64,000 bases of DNA from Luteibacter aegosomaticola. GTDB lineage: Bacteria; Pseudomonadota; Gammaproteobacteria; Xanthomonadales; Rhodanobacteraceae. The stretch covers positions 186,001-250,000 of the forward strand of contig NZ_CP095741.1 of assembly GCF_023078475.1 (NCBI RefSeq), given 5' to 3'. Below the pieces are notes generated by a model. That model did no database searches. It was not told the origin of the DNA and saw nothing but the letters and a program-made list of their open reading frames with translations. This document shows, piece by piece, positions 30,682-40,257 of the stretch. Made by a program: the position numbers and the translations under genes. Within the stretch, counting starts at the first letter, position 1. Every line of letters begins with the position of its first letter.

Positions 30682-32391
30682 ATGTCCGGCCGCTGCATGC
30701 CCTCCACCGACGACCGAACTGCGTGGCGTTCCTTCGCCTGGTTCATGCTCATTGCCTTCGTGGTGCTCGCTGCCGGCATCGGTCTGCGCGACCCCTGGCC
30801 ACCGGATGAGCCGCGCTTCGCCCTTGTGGCGAAGCAGATGCTCGAATCCGGCCAGTGGCTGTTCCCTCATCGCGGCATGGAGCTCTACTCCGACAAGCCG
30901 CCGATGCTGATGTGGACCGAGGCCGCATGGATGTGGCTCACCGGCGGCTGGCGCGGCGCCTTCCTGCTCACGTCGCTCTTCTCGGGCCTGGGTACGCTGG
31001 CGCTCACGTGGTACCTGGGCCGGCGTCTGTGGGATGCGCGCACGGGCTTGTTTGCCGCGTCGATCGTGCTGATGAGCATGCCCTTCGTGGACGTCATCCG
31101 GCATGCGCAGATCGATCCACTGAACCTGTTCTGGATCACCCTCGGCAACACGGGGATCCTGCTGCATTGCCTGCGCGGGCCGAACTGGCGCATGTACTGG
31201 CTGGGCTGCTTCGCCGCCGGTCTGGGCGTGATCACGAAGGGCGTGGGGGTTATCGCACTGCTGATGCTGGTGCCCTATGTGGTGTGCCGTGCACGTGCCT
31301 GGCCTGATGTCCTGCGCACGCAAGGCGACGGCTGGCGCTGGGCCGCTGGCGCGGTCGCATTCCTGTTCGCGATCTCGCTCTGGCTGGTGCCGATGCTCGC
31401 CACGGCGTATAGCCATCAGGGCACGACGTACCTGGCGTACGTCAACGACATCCTGTTCCGGCAGACGGCCGAGCGCTACGCCAATTCATGGCAGCACGAG
31501 GAAGCCCCCTGGTTCTTCCTCGTGGTGATCGTGAGCGGATGGTTGCCCACGTGGCTGCTGATTCCTGTGCTGGTGCCGCGCTGGCGCGACGCTTTGCGCA
31601 TGCGCGAACCTCGCGTGTGGATTCCGCTGGCGTGGTGTGTGTTGGTGCTGGTGTTCTTCTCGATTCCGCGTGGCAAGCGCGAGATCTACATCCTGCCGAT
31701 GCTGCCGATGCTGGCGCTCGCGATGGCCCCGTACGTGGTGGACCTCGTGAAGACGCGATGGCTGCCGAGGTTGGCCTTCTGGATCACGGTGGCTTGCGGT
31801 GTCGTCTTCACCGCGGCCGGTGTATGGGCGCTGACGGGTGCGCCGAAGGCCGCGCAGCGTATCGCCAAGGGCTACCAGCTCGCGGGTCATGGCGAGGCGC
31901 TTTGGGTATGGGTGATCGCCGTGGGTGCGGGATTTCTCCTGGCGGCTCTGGTCTGCCGGCCGCGGCGTGGCGTGGCCGCGTTGCTCGCCGGTATGGCCTT
32001 GGGCTGGGTTATCTGGCCCTTGGGCACGTATCCCCTGCTCAACGCGAACGAATCCACGCGCGCTGTCATGGCGGCTGCGGATGAGGCGATTGGGCCGGAT
32101 GGGCAGATGGCGCTGGTCGCCTGGCGCGAAGAGAACCTTCTTCAGGCGAAGCGTCCCGTGGTCGAGTTTGGTTTCGCGCGCGAGGCCGCGTTGCAACTGG
32201 CAGACGCGCGCGCATGGCAGGCGGCGGATCCCGCCCATCGCTTCATCTTCGCCAACGATGATGCGCTGGATAACTGCGTGATCACCGATAAGGTGCGCCC
32301 GATGGGCACCGCCAACCGCGTGCATTTCGTGCTGCTGCCTGCGGACGCCACCGATCCCGCCTGCACCCCCGCGATCACCAAGGCCTTGTAG
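30682..32391 (+). CDS. Glycosyltransferase family 39, ArnT-like
   Basis: A 569-residue membrane protein with about 11-12 helices. The N-terminal loop GIGLRDPWPPDEPRFALVAK holds the catalytic Asp/Glu motif of GT39/PMT_2 enzymes, followed by the GMELYSDKPPMLMWTEAAWM motif of ArnT-like proteins, and SIPRGKREIYILPMLPMLA further on. Such enzymes transfer a sugar from a lipid-linked donor at the periplasmic face, often to lipid A or another envelope acceptor. The acceptor is unknown. The stop codon lies inside a palindrome. Confidence 0.88.
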   Translation: MSGRCMPSTDDRTAWRSFAWFMLIAFVVLAAGIGLRDPWPPDEPRFALVAKQMLESGQWLFPHRGMELYSDKPPMLMWTEAAWMWLTGGWRGAFLLTSLFSGLGTLALTWYLGRRLWDARTGLFAASIVLMSMPFVDVIRHAQIDPLNLFWITLGNTGILLHCLRGPNWRMYWLGCFAAGLGVITKGVGVIALLMLVPYVVCRARAWPDVLRTQGDGWRWAAGAVAFLFAISLWLVPMLATAYSHQGTTYLAYVNDILFRQTAERYANSWQHEEAPWFFLVVIVSGWLPTWLLIPVLVPRWRDALRMREPRVWIPLAWCVLVLVFFSIPRGKREIYILPMLPMLALAMAPYVVDLVKTRWLPRLAFWITVACGVVFTAAGVWALTGAPKAAQRIAKGYQLAGHGEALWVWVIAVGAGFLLAALVCRPRRGVAALLAGMALGWVIWPLGTYPLLNANESTRAVMAAADEAIGPDGQMALVAWREENLLQAKRPVVEFGFAREAALQLADARAWQAADPAHRFIFANDDALDNCVITDKVRPMGTANRVHFVLLPADATDPACTPAITKAL

Positions 32392-32408
32392 GAGCACGCT
32401 CCTACAAG
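32385..32408. repeat. REP-like palindrome (CTTGTAGGAGC)
   Basis: A perfect 11-base inverted repeat CTTGTAGGAGC / GCTCCTACAAG with a 2-base spacer. It includes the TAG stop of the GT39 gene and lies between convergent genes. GTAGGAGC-type palindromes are widespread REP elements in Pseudomonas and Xanthomonadales. It can also act as a terminator for either gene. Confidence 0.65.
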
Positions 32409-32418
32409 AGCCGGCCGT

Positions 32419-33036
32419 TCATCGCGGCGCTTCGGCGATCGTGCGCTTCAGCATGCGGTCGTATTTTCTTTTCATGCGCGAAGCATTGTGCGAGCGGCTC
32501 ATCGATTGGTGCGGGATGATGTTCTTCTCGCCGAAGCCATCGATCATGACCAGGCGCGGGCCGCCACGGGAATCTTCGCCGTAGACCACGTTCCAGGCAT
32601 GCAGGTCGGCGGCGATGGTGTCATGGCTGAGCAGGCGCGCGTAGAACGCCTCCATCTCCGTGCGAGTGCGTTCGGTGAATCCCTCGGCCTTCACCCAGTC
32701 GTGCAGCGTGGGCGCTAACCCGCCGTCGGGCTTACGTACCTTCTCCACGATCTGGCCCAGGCCGATGTCGGTCATCTCCAGGCCGACGACGCGCGCGATC
32801 GGCGAGGTCTCGTAGCCACCTACGTACACGCTGGTGACGTACTCGCGGAACTCGCGGACGAAGTCCTTGTACGGGCCGCTGCGGGCAATCCGCCGATACC
32901 ACGGGGCCTGGTTCCAGCGGGTCTCGATGGAGGCATGGGAGATGACCTTCACGAGGAGGGTCTCGTCATCCGGGTGCTGGTACACCTCGCGGACATGGCC
33001 GGTGGCGATGGGCGTGGCGTCGGCCAGTCTGAACAT
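32419..33036 (-). CDS. YrbL family protein (PhoP-regulated kinase-like)
   Basis: A 205-residue protein matching the YrbL family: GHVREVYQHPDDETLLVKVI at the N-terminus, REFREYVTSVY, DIGLGQIVEKVRKPDGGLAP, DLHAWNVVYGED and MIDGFGEKNIIP. The fold is kinase-like, with HD and DG residues resembling a catalytic loop. In enterics YrbL belongs to the PhoPQ network; its role is unknown. It is divergent from the sulfatase gene (94-base gap). Confidence 0.88.
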   Translation of the reverse strand: MFRLADATPIATGHVREVYQHPDDETLLVKVISHASIETRWNQAPWYRRIARSGPYKDFVREFREYVTSVYVGGYETSPIARVVGLEMTDIGLGQIVEKVRKPDGGLAPTLHDWVKAEGFTERTRTEMEAFYARLLSHDTIAADLHAWNVVYGEDSRGGPRLVMIDGFGEKNIIPHQSMSRSHNASRMKRKYDRMLKRTIAEAPR

Positions 33037-33130
33037 CGTGGGTCCTCGTGGGCGGCCCCGAAAGGCTGCGGTAAGTTGCTGACAGAGCGCACAGTGTAAA
33101 GTGAGAGCGCTGTAACATGCCCGTCATCGC

Positions 33131-35077
33131 GTGGCGTTCACGCCGCGCCCAGCCCGGACCACCCTCGTGCGCAAGCTTATCTGGCGTTTCGTCGCCGCTG
33201 TCCTCGTCTTCCTGACCCTGGCCCGCCTGGGCTTCTCGGCCTGGCAATGGACCCGTGTCCACGATGGCGGCGGCCTGTGGCCGGTGTTGCTGGGGGGCTG
33301 GCGCATCGATCTTTCCCTGCTGGCCATGGTGATCGCCGTGCCGGCGCTGCTTTCCCCGTGGCTGGGGCACCGCGCGTGGCCTACGCGGATCACGGCATGG
33401 TGGCTGCGCCTGTGGTGGTTGCTTTACGTACTGCTGGAAGTATCGACCCCGCAGTTCATCATCGAGTACGACACACGGCCCAACCGCCTGTACTTCGAAT
33501 ACCTCACGAGCCCGCACGAAGTCGGGGCCATGCTGTGGAACGGCTACAAGCTCTCCGTTGGCGCGGGCCTGATCGTCTTTGCCCTGATCGGCTGGCTCGG
33601 CTTCAAGCTGCTGCCTACCCGCCGCCCCGACGCGCACGCCGTGCGCGGCTGGCTCCGCCCCGTGGCGACGGTGCTGGTGTTCTGCGTGCTGTTCCTTGCT
33701 GGCCGCGGCACGTTGCAGCATCGTCCGCTCAACGCATCGCAGGTGGCGTTCACCAGCGACGCCATGGTGAACACGCTGCCGCTGAATTCGCTCTACAACG
33801 TACTTAATGCGGCGATGGCCCTGGGCAACGAGCGCTCCGCTTCGGCGGTGTACGGCAAGCTCCCCGATGACGAGATGAACAGTATCGTCCGTGAAACCGC
33901 AGGACTGACGGGCGCGCCGCTCGACCCCGAGTATCCCTCGCTGCACAAGCAGGTGGCCACGCGCCAGGATGGCAAGCCGCTCAACCTCGTGATCATTCTG
34001 GAAGAGAGCCTGGGCGCGCAGTTCGTGGGCAGCCTGGGTGGCGCGGGCTATACCCCGGAACTCGACAAGCTGGCGAACGAGGGTTGGTGGCTCGAGCGCA
34101 CCTACGCGACGGGGACGCGCAGTGTGCGTGGCCTCGAGGCCGTCACCACCGGCTTCATGCCGACCCCCGCCGAGGCAGTGCTCAAGCTGCCGCGTAGCCA
34201 GCGTGATTTCTTCACGCTCGGTGCGCTGCTCGATACGTTCGGCTATCACACCCGTTTCCTCTACGGTGGCGAGGCGCACTTCGACAACATGCGCTCGTTC
34301 TTCTTCGGCAACGGCTTCAACGAAGTGGTGGATAGCGCGAGCTTCAAGACCAAGCCCGGCTTCATCGGTTCGTGGGGCGCCTCGGACGAAGATATGTTCA
34401 AGGAGCTGCACGAGCGCCTGATGGACGATGGTGACAAGCCCACCCTGACCGTCGCGTTCTCAGTGTCGAACCACACGCCGTGGGAGTACCCGGCAGGCCG
34501 CATCAAAGCCGAAGGCGATCCGGCGAGCAACGCCAACGCCGTGCGCTATGCGGATTGGTCGATCGGCCAGTTCTTCGCCAAGGCGAAGCAGTCGCCTTAT
34601 TGGGATCACACCGTGTTCCTGATCGTGGCTGACCATGATGCGCGCGTATTCGGCGCGAGCCTGGTGCCGGTCCGCCACTTCCACATTCCCGCCCTGATCC
34701 TCGGTGCCGGCGTGCCGGTGAAGAAGGATGAGCACATCGTGAGCCAGATCGACCTGGCACCGACGCTGCTGTCGCTGATCGGTATCAGCAGTGAGCACCC
34801 GATGCTGGGCGCCGACCTTACCCAGCGTTATCCCGACCGCGCGATCATGCAGTACGGCGACAACTACGGTTACCTGAAGGGCGATACGCTGGTCGTGCTG
34901 CGTCCCAACCAGCCGGCCACGCAGTACCACTACACGGTGGATGGCGAGAAGCTGGATCCGGAGCAGGTCGATCCGCAGCTGGAAAAGCTCGTGCTTGCCC
35001 ATGCGTTGTGGCCGAGCTGGGCGTATAGCCACCAGCGCTACCGCCTTGCACCCAAGGCGGATGACGCGAAGCCCTGA
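33131..35077 (+). CDS. LTA-synthase-like phosphoglycerol transferase/sulfatase family membrane protein
   Basis: A 648-residue protein: about five membrane helices (residues 15-200) and a large periplasmic sulfatase-type domain. LNLVIILEESLGAQF provides the metal-binding Glu, YATGTRSVRGLEAVTTG the catalytic Thr, and FLIVADHDARVFG the second metal site. In Gram-negatives such proteins add phosphoglycerol or phosphoethanolamine to periplasmic glucans or lipids. The start is uncertain: GTG 33131 is used, but GTG 33167 gives a more typical short N-terminus. The neighbouring GT39 and YrbL genes suggest an envelope-modification role. Confidence 0.85.
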   Translation: MAFTPRPARTTLVRKLIWRFVAAVLVFLTLARLGFSAWQWTRVHDGGGLWPVLLGGWRIDLSLLAMVIAVPALLSPWLGHRAWPTRITAWWLRLWWLLYVLLEVSTPQFIIEYDTRPNRLYFEYLTSPHEVGAMLWNGYKLSVGAGLIVFALIGWLGFKLLPTRRPDAHAVRGWLRPVATVLVFCVLFLAGRGTLQHRPLNASQVAFTSDAMVNTLPLNSLYNVLNAAMALGNERSASAVYGKLPDDEMNSIVRETAGLTGAPLDPEYPSLHKQVATRQDGKPLNLVIILEESLGAQFVGSLGGAGYTPELDKLANEGWWLERTYATGTRSVRGLEAVTTGFMPTPAEAVLKLPRSQRDFFTLGALLDTFGYHTRFLYGGEAHFDNMRSFFFGNGFNEVVDSASFKTKPGFIGSWGASDEDMFKELHERLMDDGDKPTLTVAFSVSNHTPWEYPAGRIKAEGDPASNANAVRYADWSIGQFFAKAKQSPYWDHTVFLIVADHDARVFGASLVPVRHFHIPALILGAGVPVKKDEHIVSQIDLAPTLLSLIGISSEHPMLGADLTQRYPDRAIMQYGDNYGYLKGDTLVVLRPNQPATQYHYTVDGEKLDPEQVDPQLEKLVLAHALWPSWAYSHQRYRLAPKADDAKP

Positions 35078-35087
35078 GCGCCCGCCG

Positions 35088-35933
35088 ATGACCGCCGCGC
35101 TCGCCCACGCCCTGCGCGCGCTCGCCGACCACGGTGATGCAAGCGCTTGGCTGGCGAAGGCCCGGGATGAAGGGTCGTTGATGGCCGTGGCGCTGGCGCA
35201 TGCCGTGGCGGAAACGGACGAGCGTGGCGCCTATGATCGGCCGCACGCGTTCGAGGTGTTCATCCGCGCGGGCGGCAATCCGCCGCTGTACGCCGCCGTG
35301 AGCGCCGCGCTCGCCAGACTCTACGAACAGCTTGGCGTGCGTTGCCTGCTCGATATCGGCGTGGGCGATGGCATGGCGCTGTTGCCCGCACTGGGCCAGA
35401 CCCGGCGTGCGCCCAACACCGTGGATGTCATCGAACCCTCCGGTGGCTTGCTCGACACACTACGGCCGCGACTGCCGGCGGGGAAGGCGTGGCAACTGAC
35501 GTTGCAGGCGTTTCTCACCCAACTGGCGCCGGAGCGGCGTTGGGATCTCGCCCAGTCGACGTTCGCGTTGCAATCCATTCCCCCGGGGGATCGGCTCGCC
35601 GCGTTGAAGCGGTTGCGGCGACACGTCACGCGACTGGCCATCGTCGAGTTCGACGTGCCGGTGTTCGCGAATGCGGAACAGCGCTTTGCTTCGCTGGCAG
35701 AGCGTTACGAGCGCGCGGCGCGCGAGTACGGCGATGAAGCGGCGCTCGTGGCAGGCGGTTTCCTCGCGCCCATGCTGCTCGGCCAGCTTCGCGCTACGAC
35801 ACCGTCGAACTGGGAGCAGCCGGTGGCAGCGTGGCACGAGGAGCTGGCACGTGCGGGCTACCGCGTCGCCTCTACCACGCACGTGCATGATTACAGCTGG
35901 GCGCCGGCCTGGCTCATCGTGGCGAAGGCCTGA
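35088..35933 (+). CDS. Class I SAM-dependent methyltransferase-like protein
   Basis: A 281-residue protein with a Rossmann motif I, CLLDIGVGDGMALLPAL, then VDVIEPSGGLLDTL and WDLAQSTFALQSIPPGDRLA in the positions of methyltransferase motifs II-IV. ATG 35088 is chosen because it follows the sulfatase stop by 10 bases; upstream codons belong to that gene's overlap. The substrate is unknown. It ends 3 bases from the convergent histidine-kinase gene, with no terminator visible between them. Confidence 0.75.
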   Translation: MTAALAHALRALADHGDASAWLAKARDEGSLMAVALAHAVAETDERGAYDRPHAFEVFIRAGGNPPLYAAVSAALARLYEQLGVRCLLDIGVGDGMALLPALGQTRRAPNTVDVIEPSGGLLDTLRPRLPAGKAWQLTLQAFLTQLAPERRWDLAQSTFALQSIPPGDRLAALKRLRRHVTRLAIVEFDVPVFANAEQRFASLAERYERAAREYGDEAALVAGGFLAPMLLGQLRATTPSNWEQPVAAWHEELARAGYRVASTTHVHDYSWAPAWLIVAKA

Positions 35934-35936
35934 ACG

Positions 35937-38540
35937 TTAGTTCTCGCAAGGGAGCGCGCGGACGATGGCATCCGCGAGCGTGGCCTGGGAATACGGTTTG
36001 GCGAGGCGGGGACGCTCCAGCTGCACGCCAGCGGGAAGGTCGGCATACCCGGTAGCCATGATCACCGGCAGCGCCGGCCACCGCTCGCGCAGCTCCATCG
36101 CGAGCTGCGCGCCGGTCATGTGCGGCATCGCGTGGTCCGTCACCACCAGGTCGACCATCTGCTCGCCCAGGAGGCCAAGCGCTTCGGCGCCCGATCTCGC
36201 GGCGACCACGTCGTAGCCGAGATCCTCAAGCATCTCCACCGTCGTCGCCCGGACGAGGTCGTCATCATCGACCATCATGATGCTTAGCCGTCGCGTGGCG
36301 GGGCAGCGCGGCTTCAGCAGAGGCGTGGTCGGTTCCGGCGCACTGGCCGAGGCGGCAGCAGCCATGGCGGGTAGCCAGATCTCCGCGGTGGTGCCTTCAT
36401 CCGGCACGCTGCGCAACACGAGCATGCCGCCCAGCTGTTCGGCAAGGCCATGCGCCATCGACAAGCCGAGGCCCGTGCCCTTGCCCACGCCTTTCGTCGT
36501 GAAGAACGGCTCGGTGGCGCGCTTCAGCGTGTGCTCGTCCATGCCGGCGCCGGTATCGGCCAGCGTAAGTCGCACGTAGTGTCCGGGTAACAGGCGCTCA
36601 TCTTCGTTGCCCACCCATGCTTCGTCGGTCGAGATCGTGATGGTGCCGACACCATCCATCGCGTCACGCGCGTTCACCGCCAGGTTCAACAGCGCCGACT
36701 CGAGCTGGTTGGCATCGGCCTCCACCGCGGGAAGCCCGGGCGTAAAGCGGGTTTCGATCGTCACCGTGGGGCCCAGCGAGCGCTGCATCAGCTCCGTCAT
36801 GCCATCGACGAGCGTACGCAGGTCGACGCGCTCGGCCTTCAGATCCTGCCGGCGCGCGAACGCCAGCATGCGGCGCGTCAGCGAGCTGCCGCGCTCCGCG
36901 CCCGCACGGGCGTTGTCGACAAGGCGGAGCAGGAGCGGATCCTTCGGCATGCGCTCGCGAAGGAGTTCCAGGCTGCCCTGCACGGCCATGAGCAGGTTGT
37001 TGAAGTCGTGTGCGATGCCACCGGTGAGGCTACCGAGTGCTTCCATTTTCTGTGTCTGGCGGATGTGTGCTTGTGAGCGTTCCAGGGCAGCCGAACGCTC
37101 GATCACCTGCTGCTCCAGCTCCTCGCGGAAGCGGCGTTCTCCTTCGCGTACATCGGCTTCGGCGCGTACGCGCGCGATATGCGCCCAGGAGCGCTCCGTC
37201 ACTTCATCGAGCAAGGCCAGCTCGCGCAGGTGCCACTCACGTGGCGTGCCATCGTGGATCGCCATGAGCGCGGTGAGCTTGCCGCCCTTGATCAACGGGA
37301 TGCAGATGGTGGCCGAGATGCCAAGCGCCTGGAATGCGCTCGATTCATCGGCGGGCAACTCGCGCACGTTGTCTTCGATGATCAGCGGCTTGCCTTCGCG
37401 CAGGCGCGCCACGGCCAGACGGCCGAAATCGCGAAGCCGATAGCGGCCCACGATGCTGGCATAGCCGGGGAGCGTCCAGTCGCCGCGAATCGTCATGCCA
37501 TCTTCGTCAGCATCCATGTCGGCGTAGGCGCAGACCGCGACGCCTAGATGCTCGCCGACGAGACGTGTGCTGATGCGCAGGATCTCATCGGCATCCGTGC
37601 TGCGCGCCGTCAGCTCGTTCAACGTATCCAGGAAACGCAAGCGTGATTCATTTTCACGCAAGGCTTGCTCCGCCGATTTACGGACACTGATATCGGCGGC
37701 GGCGCCAAACCATTCGATGATCGCTCCCTCGGCGTTCATCACGGGTACGGCGCGCGACTGCACCCAGCCGATGGAGCCATCGATGCGCTTTACCCGGTGT
37801 TCGATTTCGAAGATGCCCTGGGTGAGTACGGCTTCATCGATAGCGGTGCGTACGCGCGGCTGCTCATCCGCAGGCACGTAGCCCGCCATCCAGTCGGGCG
37901 AGGGCTCGGTCGTATCCGCGATGAAGCCGCGGCCATCGAGCGCGTTCATGCGGACCCAGCTGGGATCCATCTGGTAAACGACATCCGAGGTCGCGTTGAC
38001 GAGGGCGCGGAACCGGCTCTCACTTTCGCGCAGGCGTTCTTCCGCGCGCACGCGCTCGGTCGTCTCCACGACGATGGCGATGACCCCGCCGGCCCTCCCG
38101 CTCTCGTCGAGCACCGGCGAATAATCGAGGTTCATCCACACCGGCTCGGGCTTGCCATGCCGTTCGAGCGTGAGCTTCTGGTCCTTGTACGCCAGGGTGC
38201 CTCCGGCGAGGCCCACGCGCATGACGTTGTCGTTGAAGTCCGCGATCTCCGCCCAGCCCTGGCGCACTTCCGAACCCAGAAGCTGCGGGTGGCGGCCGCC
38301 AGCAAAGACGGAATAGGCATCGTTGTAGATCATGATGCCCTTCTCGCCCCAGAGCAGCACGATCGGGACGGGGGATAGCAGCAACATGCCCGTGGCCGTG
38401 CGCAGGCTCTGCGGCCAGCCAGGCAGGGCGCCGAGGCCCGTGGCTTCCCAATCGAAGGCACGAATAAGCGCGCCCAGCTCGCCACCACCGTCGAGCCAGG
38501 CGAGGTCGCTATTCACCGCTTGCGAAGGAGCGTCTGTCAT
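35937..38540 (-). CDS. Hybrid sensor histidine kinase (PAS-PAS-GAF-HisKA-HATPase-REC)
   Basis: An 867-residue soluble kinase without membrane helices. Domains in order: PAS-like (30-170), second PAS/PAC (about 175-300), GAF (about 320-460), HisKA with phospho-acceptor His511 in GGIAHDFNNLL, HATPase with DTGAGMDEHTL and GKGTGLGLS, and a C-terminal receiver with phospho-acceptor Asp802 in VVTDHAMPH. It probably senses a cytoplasmic or redox/light signal and autophosphorylates. No separate response regulator gene is adjacent, so the output partner is elsewhere. Confidence 0.93.
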   Translation of the reverse strand: MTDAPSQAVNSDLAWLDGGGELGALIRAFDWEATGLGALPGWPQSLRTATGMLLLSPVPIVLLWGEKGIMIYNDAYSVFAGGRHPQLLGSEVRQGWAEIADFNDNVMRVGLAGGTLAYKDQKLTLERHGKPEPVWMNLDYSPVLDESGRAGGVIAIVVETTERVRAEERLRESESRFRALVNATSDVVYQMDPSWVRMNALDGRGFIADTTEPSPDWMAGYVPADEQPRVRTAIDEAVLTQGIFEIEHRVKRIDGSIGWVQSRAVPVMNAEGAIIEWFGAAADISVRKSAEQALRENESRLRFLDTLNELTARSTDADEILRISTRLVGEHLGVAVCAYADMDADEDGMTIRGDWTLPGYASIVGRYRLRDFGRLAVARLREGKPLIIEDNVRELPADESSAFQALGISATICIPLIKGGKLTALMAIHDGTPREWHLRELALLDEVTERSWAHIARVRAEADVREGERRFREELEQQVIERSAALERSQAHIRQTQKMEALGSLTGGIAHDFNNLLMAVQGSLELLRERMPKDPLLLRLVDNARAGAERGSSLTRRMLAFARRQDLKAERVDLRTLVDGMTELMQRSLGPTVTIETRFTPGLPAVEADANQLESALLNLAVNARDAMDGVGTITISTDEAWVGNEDERLLPGHYVRLTLADTGAGMDEHTLKRATEPFFTTKGVGKGTGLGLSMAHGLAEQLGGMLVLRSVPDEGTTAEIWLPAMAAAASASAPEPTTPLLKPRCPATRRLSIMMVDDDDLVRATTVEMLEDLGYDVVAARSGAEALGLLGEQMVDLVVTDHAMPHMTGAQLAMELRERWPALPVIMATGYADLPAGVQLERPRLAKPYSQATLADAIVRALPCEN

Positions 38541-38609
38541 CGGTAAGGCCGGTGTGGCAGCAACCGGAGTGTAACCACGGCGAATGTGATGACAGCCGCA
38601 AGGCCCCGG

Positions 38610-39479
38610 CTAGGGTACGCGCTGGCGCGCCCCGTCCAGCGCGAGGCACAGCGTGCGCACGCTGGGAAGGATGGACGGGGAGGGCAGCGCCAGGGTGGGC
38701 GCATCGATCGCCACAACATTGCCATGCCGTGCCGCCGCCAGTGCGTTGCCCTGCTTCCACGCGGCAAGCGAATCGCCCTCGCCACCTGCCGTCATGACGA
38801 CATCGGGCTGACGTGCCAGCACGGCCTCGCGGCCCACGGTCGGCGCCGCCTGGGTGAGGTCGTCGAAGATATTCTGGCCGCCGCACAAATCCAGGGCATC
38901 CGAAATCATTTGGGCGCGGCCGACCGTCATCAGCGGGCGGTCCCACACCTGGAAGAACACCTTCACCCGTTTCTTGCCAGCGAACGCCGTGCGCAGACCA
39001 TCGAGGGCCTGCGTGAACGTCTGCGCACTGGCGTTAGCGGCCGCTTCCGTGCCGGCCAGCTGGCCGAAGCGCCGCGTTGCGGCCGGGATGTCGGCCAGCC
39101 GCGTCGTTTCCGAGTAGTAGATGGGGATGCCAAGGCGAGCCAGCTTTTCCACCTGTGCAGCGGGCGTGCCGCTTTTCCAGACCATGATCAGGTCGGGATG
39201 TAGGCCCACGATCCGTTCGAGATCGAGCATGGTGGCATCGCCCACCACCGGGATCTTCCGCGCGGCATCCGGGTGTTCGCTGAAACGGGAGGTACCCACG
39301 ACGAAGCTGCCCGCGCCCGCTGCATAGAGCGTGTCGGTAATGTTGGGTGCGAGGCTGACGATGCGATGCGCCGGCTGGGCCAGCGTGACATCGCGTCCCG
39401 CGTCGTCGACCACGTGGATCGCGGTGGCGCTGGCGGTTCCAGTGAGCAGCAGGGCGAACAGGGCAAGGCGACGGATCAT
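38610..39479 (-). CDS. btuF: BtuF-like periplasmic binding protein (cobalamin or haem importer)
   Basis: A 289-residue periplasmic protein with a signal peptide (to about ASATA). The fold is class III binding protein: RIVSLAPNITDTLYAAGAG, SRFSEHPDAARKIPVVGD, DLERIVGLHPDLIMVWKSG and VFFQVWDRPLMTVG closely resemble BtuF. It feeds a BtuCD-type permease. It overlaps the ATPase gene by 4 bases. Cobalamin is the likely substrate by family; haem or a siderophore cannot be excluded. Confidence 0.85.
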   Translation of the reverse strand: MIRRLALFALLLTGTASATAIHVVDDAGRDVTLAQPAHRIVSLAPNITDTLYAAGAGSFVVGTSRFSEHPDAARKIPVVGDATMLDLERIVGLHPDLIMVWKSGTPAAQVEKLARLGIPIYYSETTRLADIPAATRRFGQLAGTEAAANASAQTFTQALDGLRTAFAGKKRVKVFFQVWDRPLMTVGRAQMISDALDLCGGQNIFDDLTQAAPTVGREAVLARQPDVVMTAGGEGDSLAAWKQGNALAAARHGNVVAIDAPTLALPSPSILPSVRTLCLALDGARQRVP

Positions 39480-40252
39480 GTGCGAGTATCCGTGAGGCGC
39501 GCCGCGCGGAAGAACACCTCGCCATCCACGGTGACGCCGCGGATAGGGTGATGAAACGCGGCGGTGAGGTTGGCGGGTGTGATGACGGCATCCTTCGTGC
39601 CCGCGAGCGCGCCGCCGTGGCCGTCGAGAAGCACGGCGTGGGTCGCATGCTGCATGGCTAGGTTGATGTCGTGCACGGTGAACACCACGGCATGGCCTGC
39701 GCGTGCGGCGAGCACCAGTTCGTGGAGCGTCTTCATCTGGTGGTGTAGATCCAGTGATGAAAGCGGTTCGTCCAGCAACATCACATCCACCTCCTGCGCG
39801 AACAGCGCGGCGATGTTGACGCGCTGACGCTCGCCGCCCGACAACGTGGTGATATCACGCTCGGCGAGGCCCTCGAGCTCGAAGCGGCTCAGCGCTGCAC
39901 CGACGGTGCCCAGGTCCTCATCGCCCCATGCCCAGAAGGGCAGGCGCGGGTGCCGCGCGGCGGTGACCGCTTCGATGACCGTGAGGCTGAAGGCATCCAC
40001 CACCGACTGCGGGAGGAAGCCGCGCCGCCGGGCCAGTTCGAGCGGCTTCCAGCCGGCAACGTCGCGGTTATCGAGCAGCACGCGCCCGCCATCCGCATCG
40101 CGCAGTCCGGCGAGTGTTCGCAACAGCGTGGATTTGCCCGCACCGTTCGGACCGAGCACGCACCACACCTGGCCAGGCTCGATGCGCAGGTCGAGCGCAT
40201 CGACCAGCTGGCGATCGCGCACCGTGAGGCGCAGGCGTTCGGTGACGAGCAT
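39476..40252 (-). CDS. btuD: ABC transporter ATPase, BtuD/FecE type
   Basis: A 258-residue ATPase: Walker A GPNGAGKST (residues 34-42), signature LSGGE (137-141), Walker B VMLLDEP (157-163) and the switch His in VFTVHDINLAMQHA. The start at 40252 is chosen because it gives a normal N-terminus and lies 5 bases after the permease stop; the frame extends upstream without matching sequence. It powers the import complex with the permease upstream. Confidence 0.93.
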   Translation of the reverse strand: MLVTERLRLTVRDRQLVDALDLRIEPGQVWCVLGPNGAGKSTLLRTLAGLRDADGGRVLLDNRDVAGWKPLELARRRGFLPQSVVDAFSLTVIEAVTAARHPRLPFWAWGDEDLGTVGAALSRFELEGLAERDITTLSGGERQRVNIAALFAQEVDVMLLDEPLSSLDLHHQMKTLHELVLAARAGHAVVFTVHDINLAMQHATHAVLLDGHGGALAGTKDAVITPANLTAAFHHPIRGVTVDGEVFFRAARLTDTRT

Positions 40253-40257
40253 GGTAC

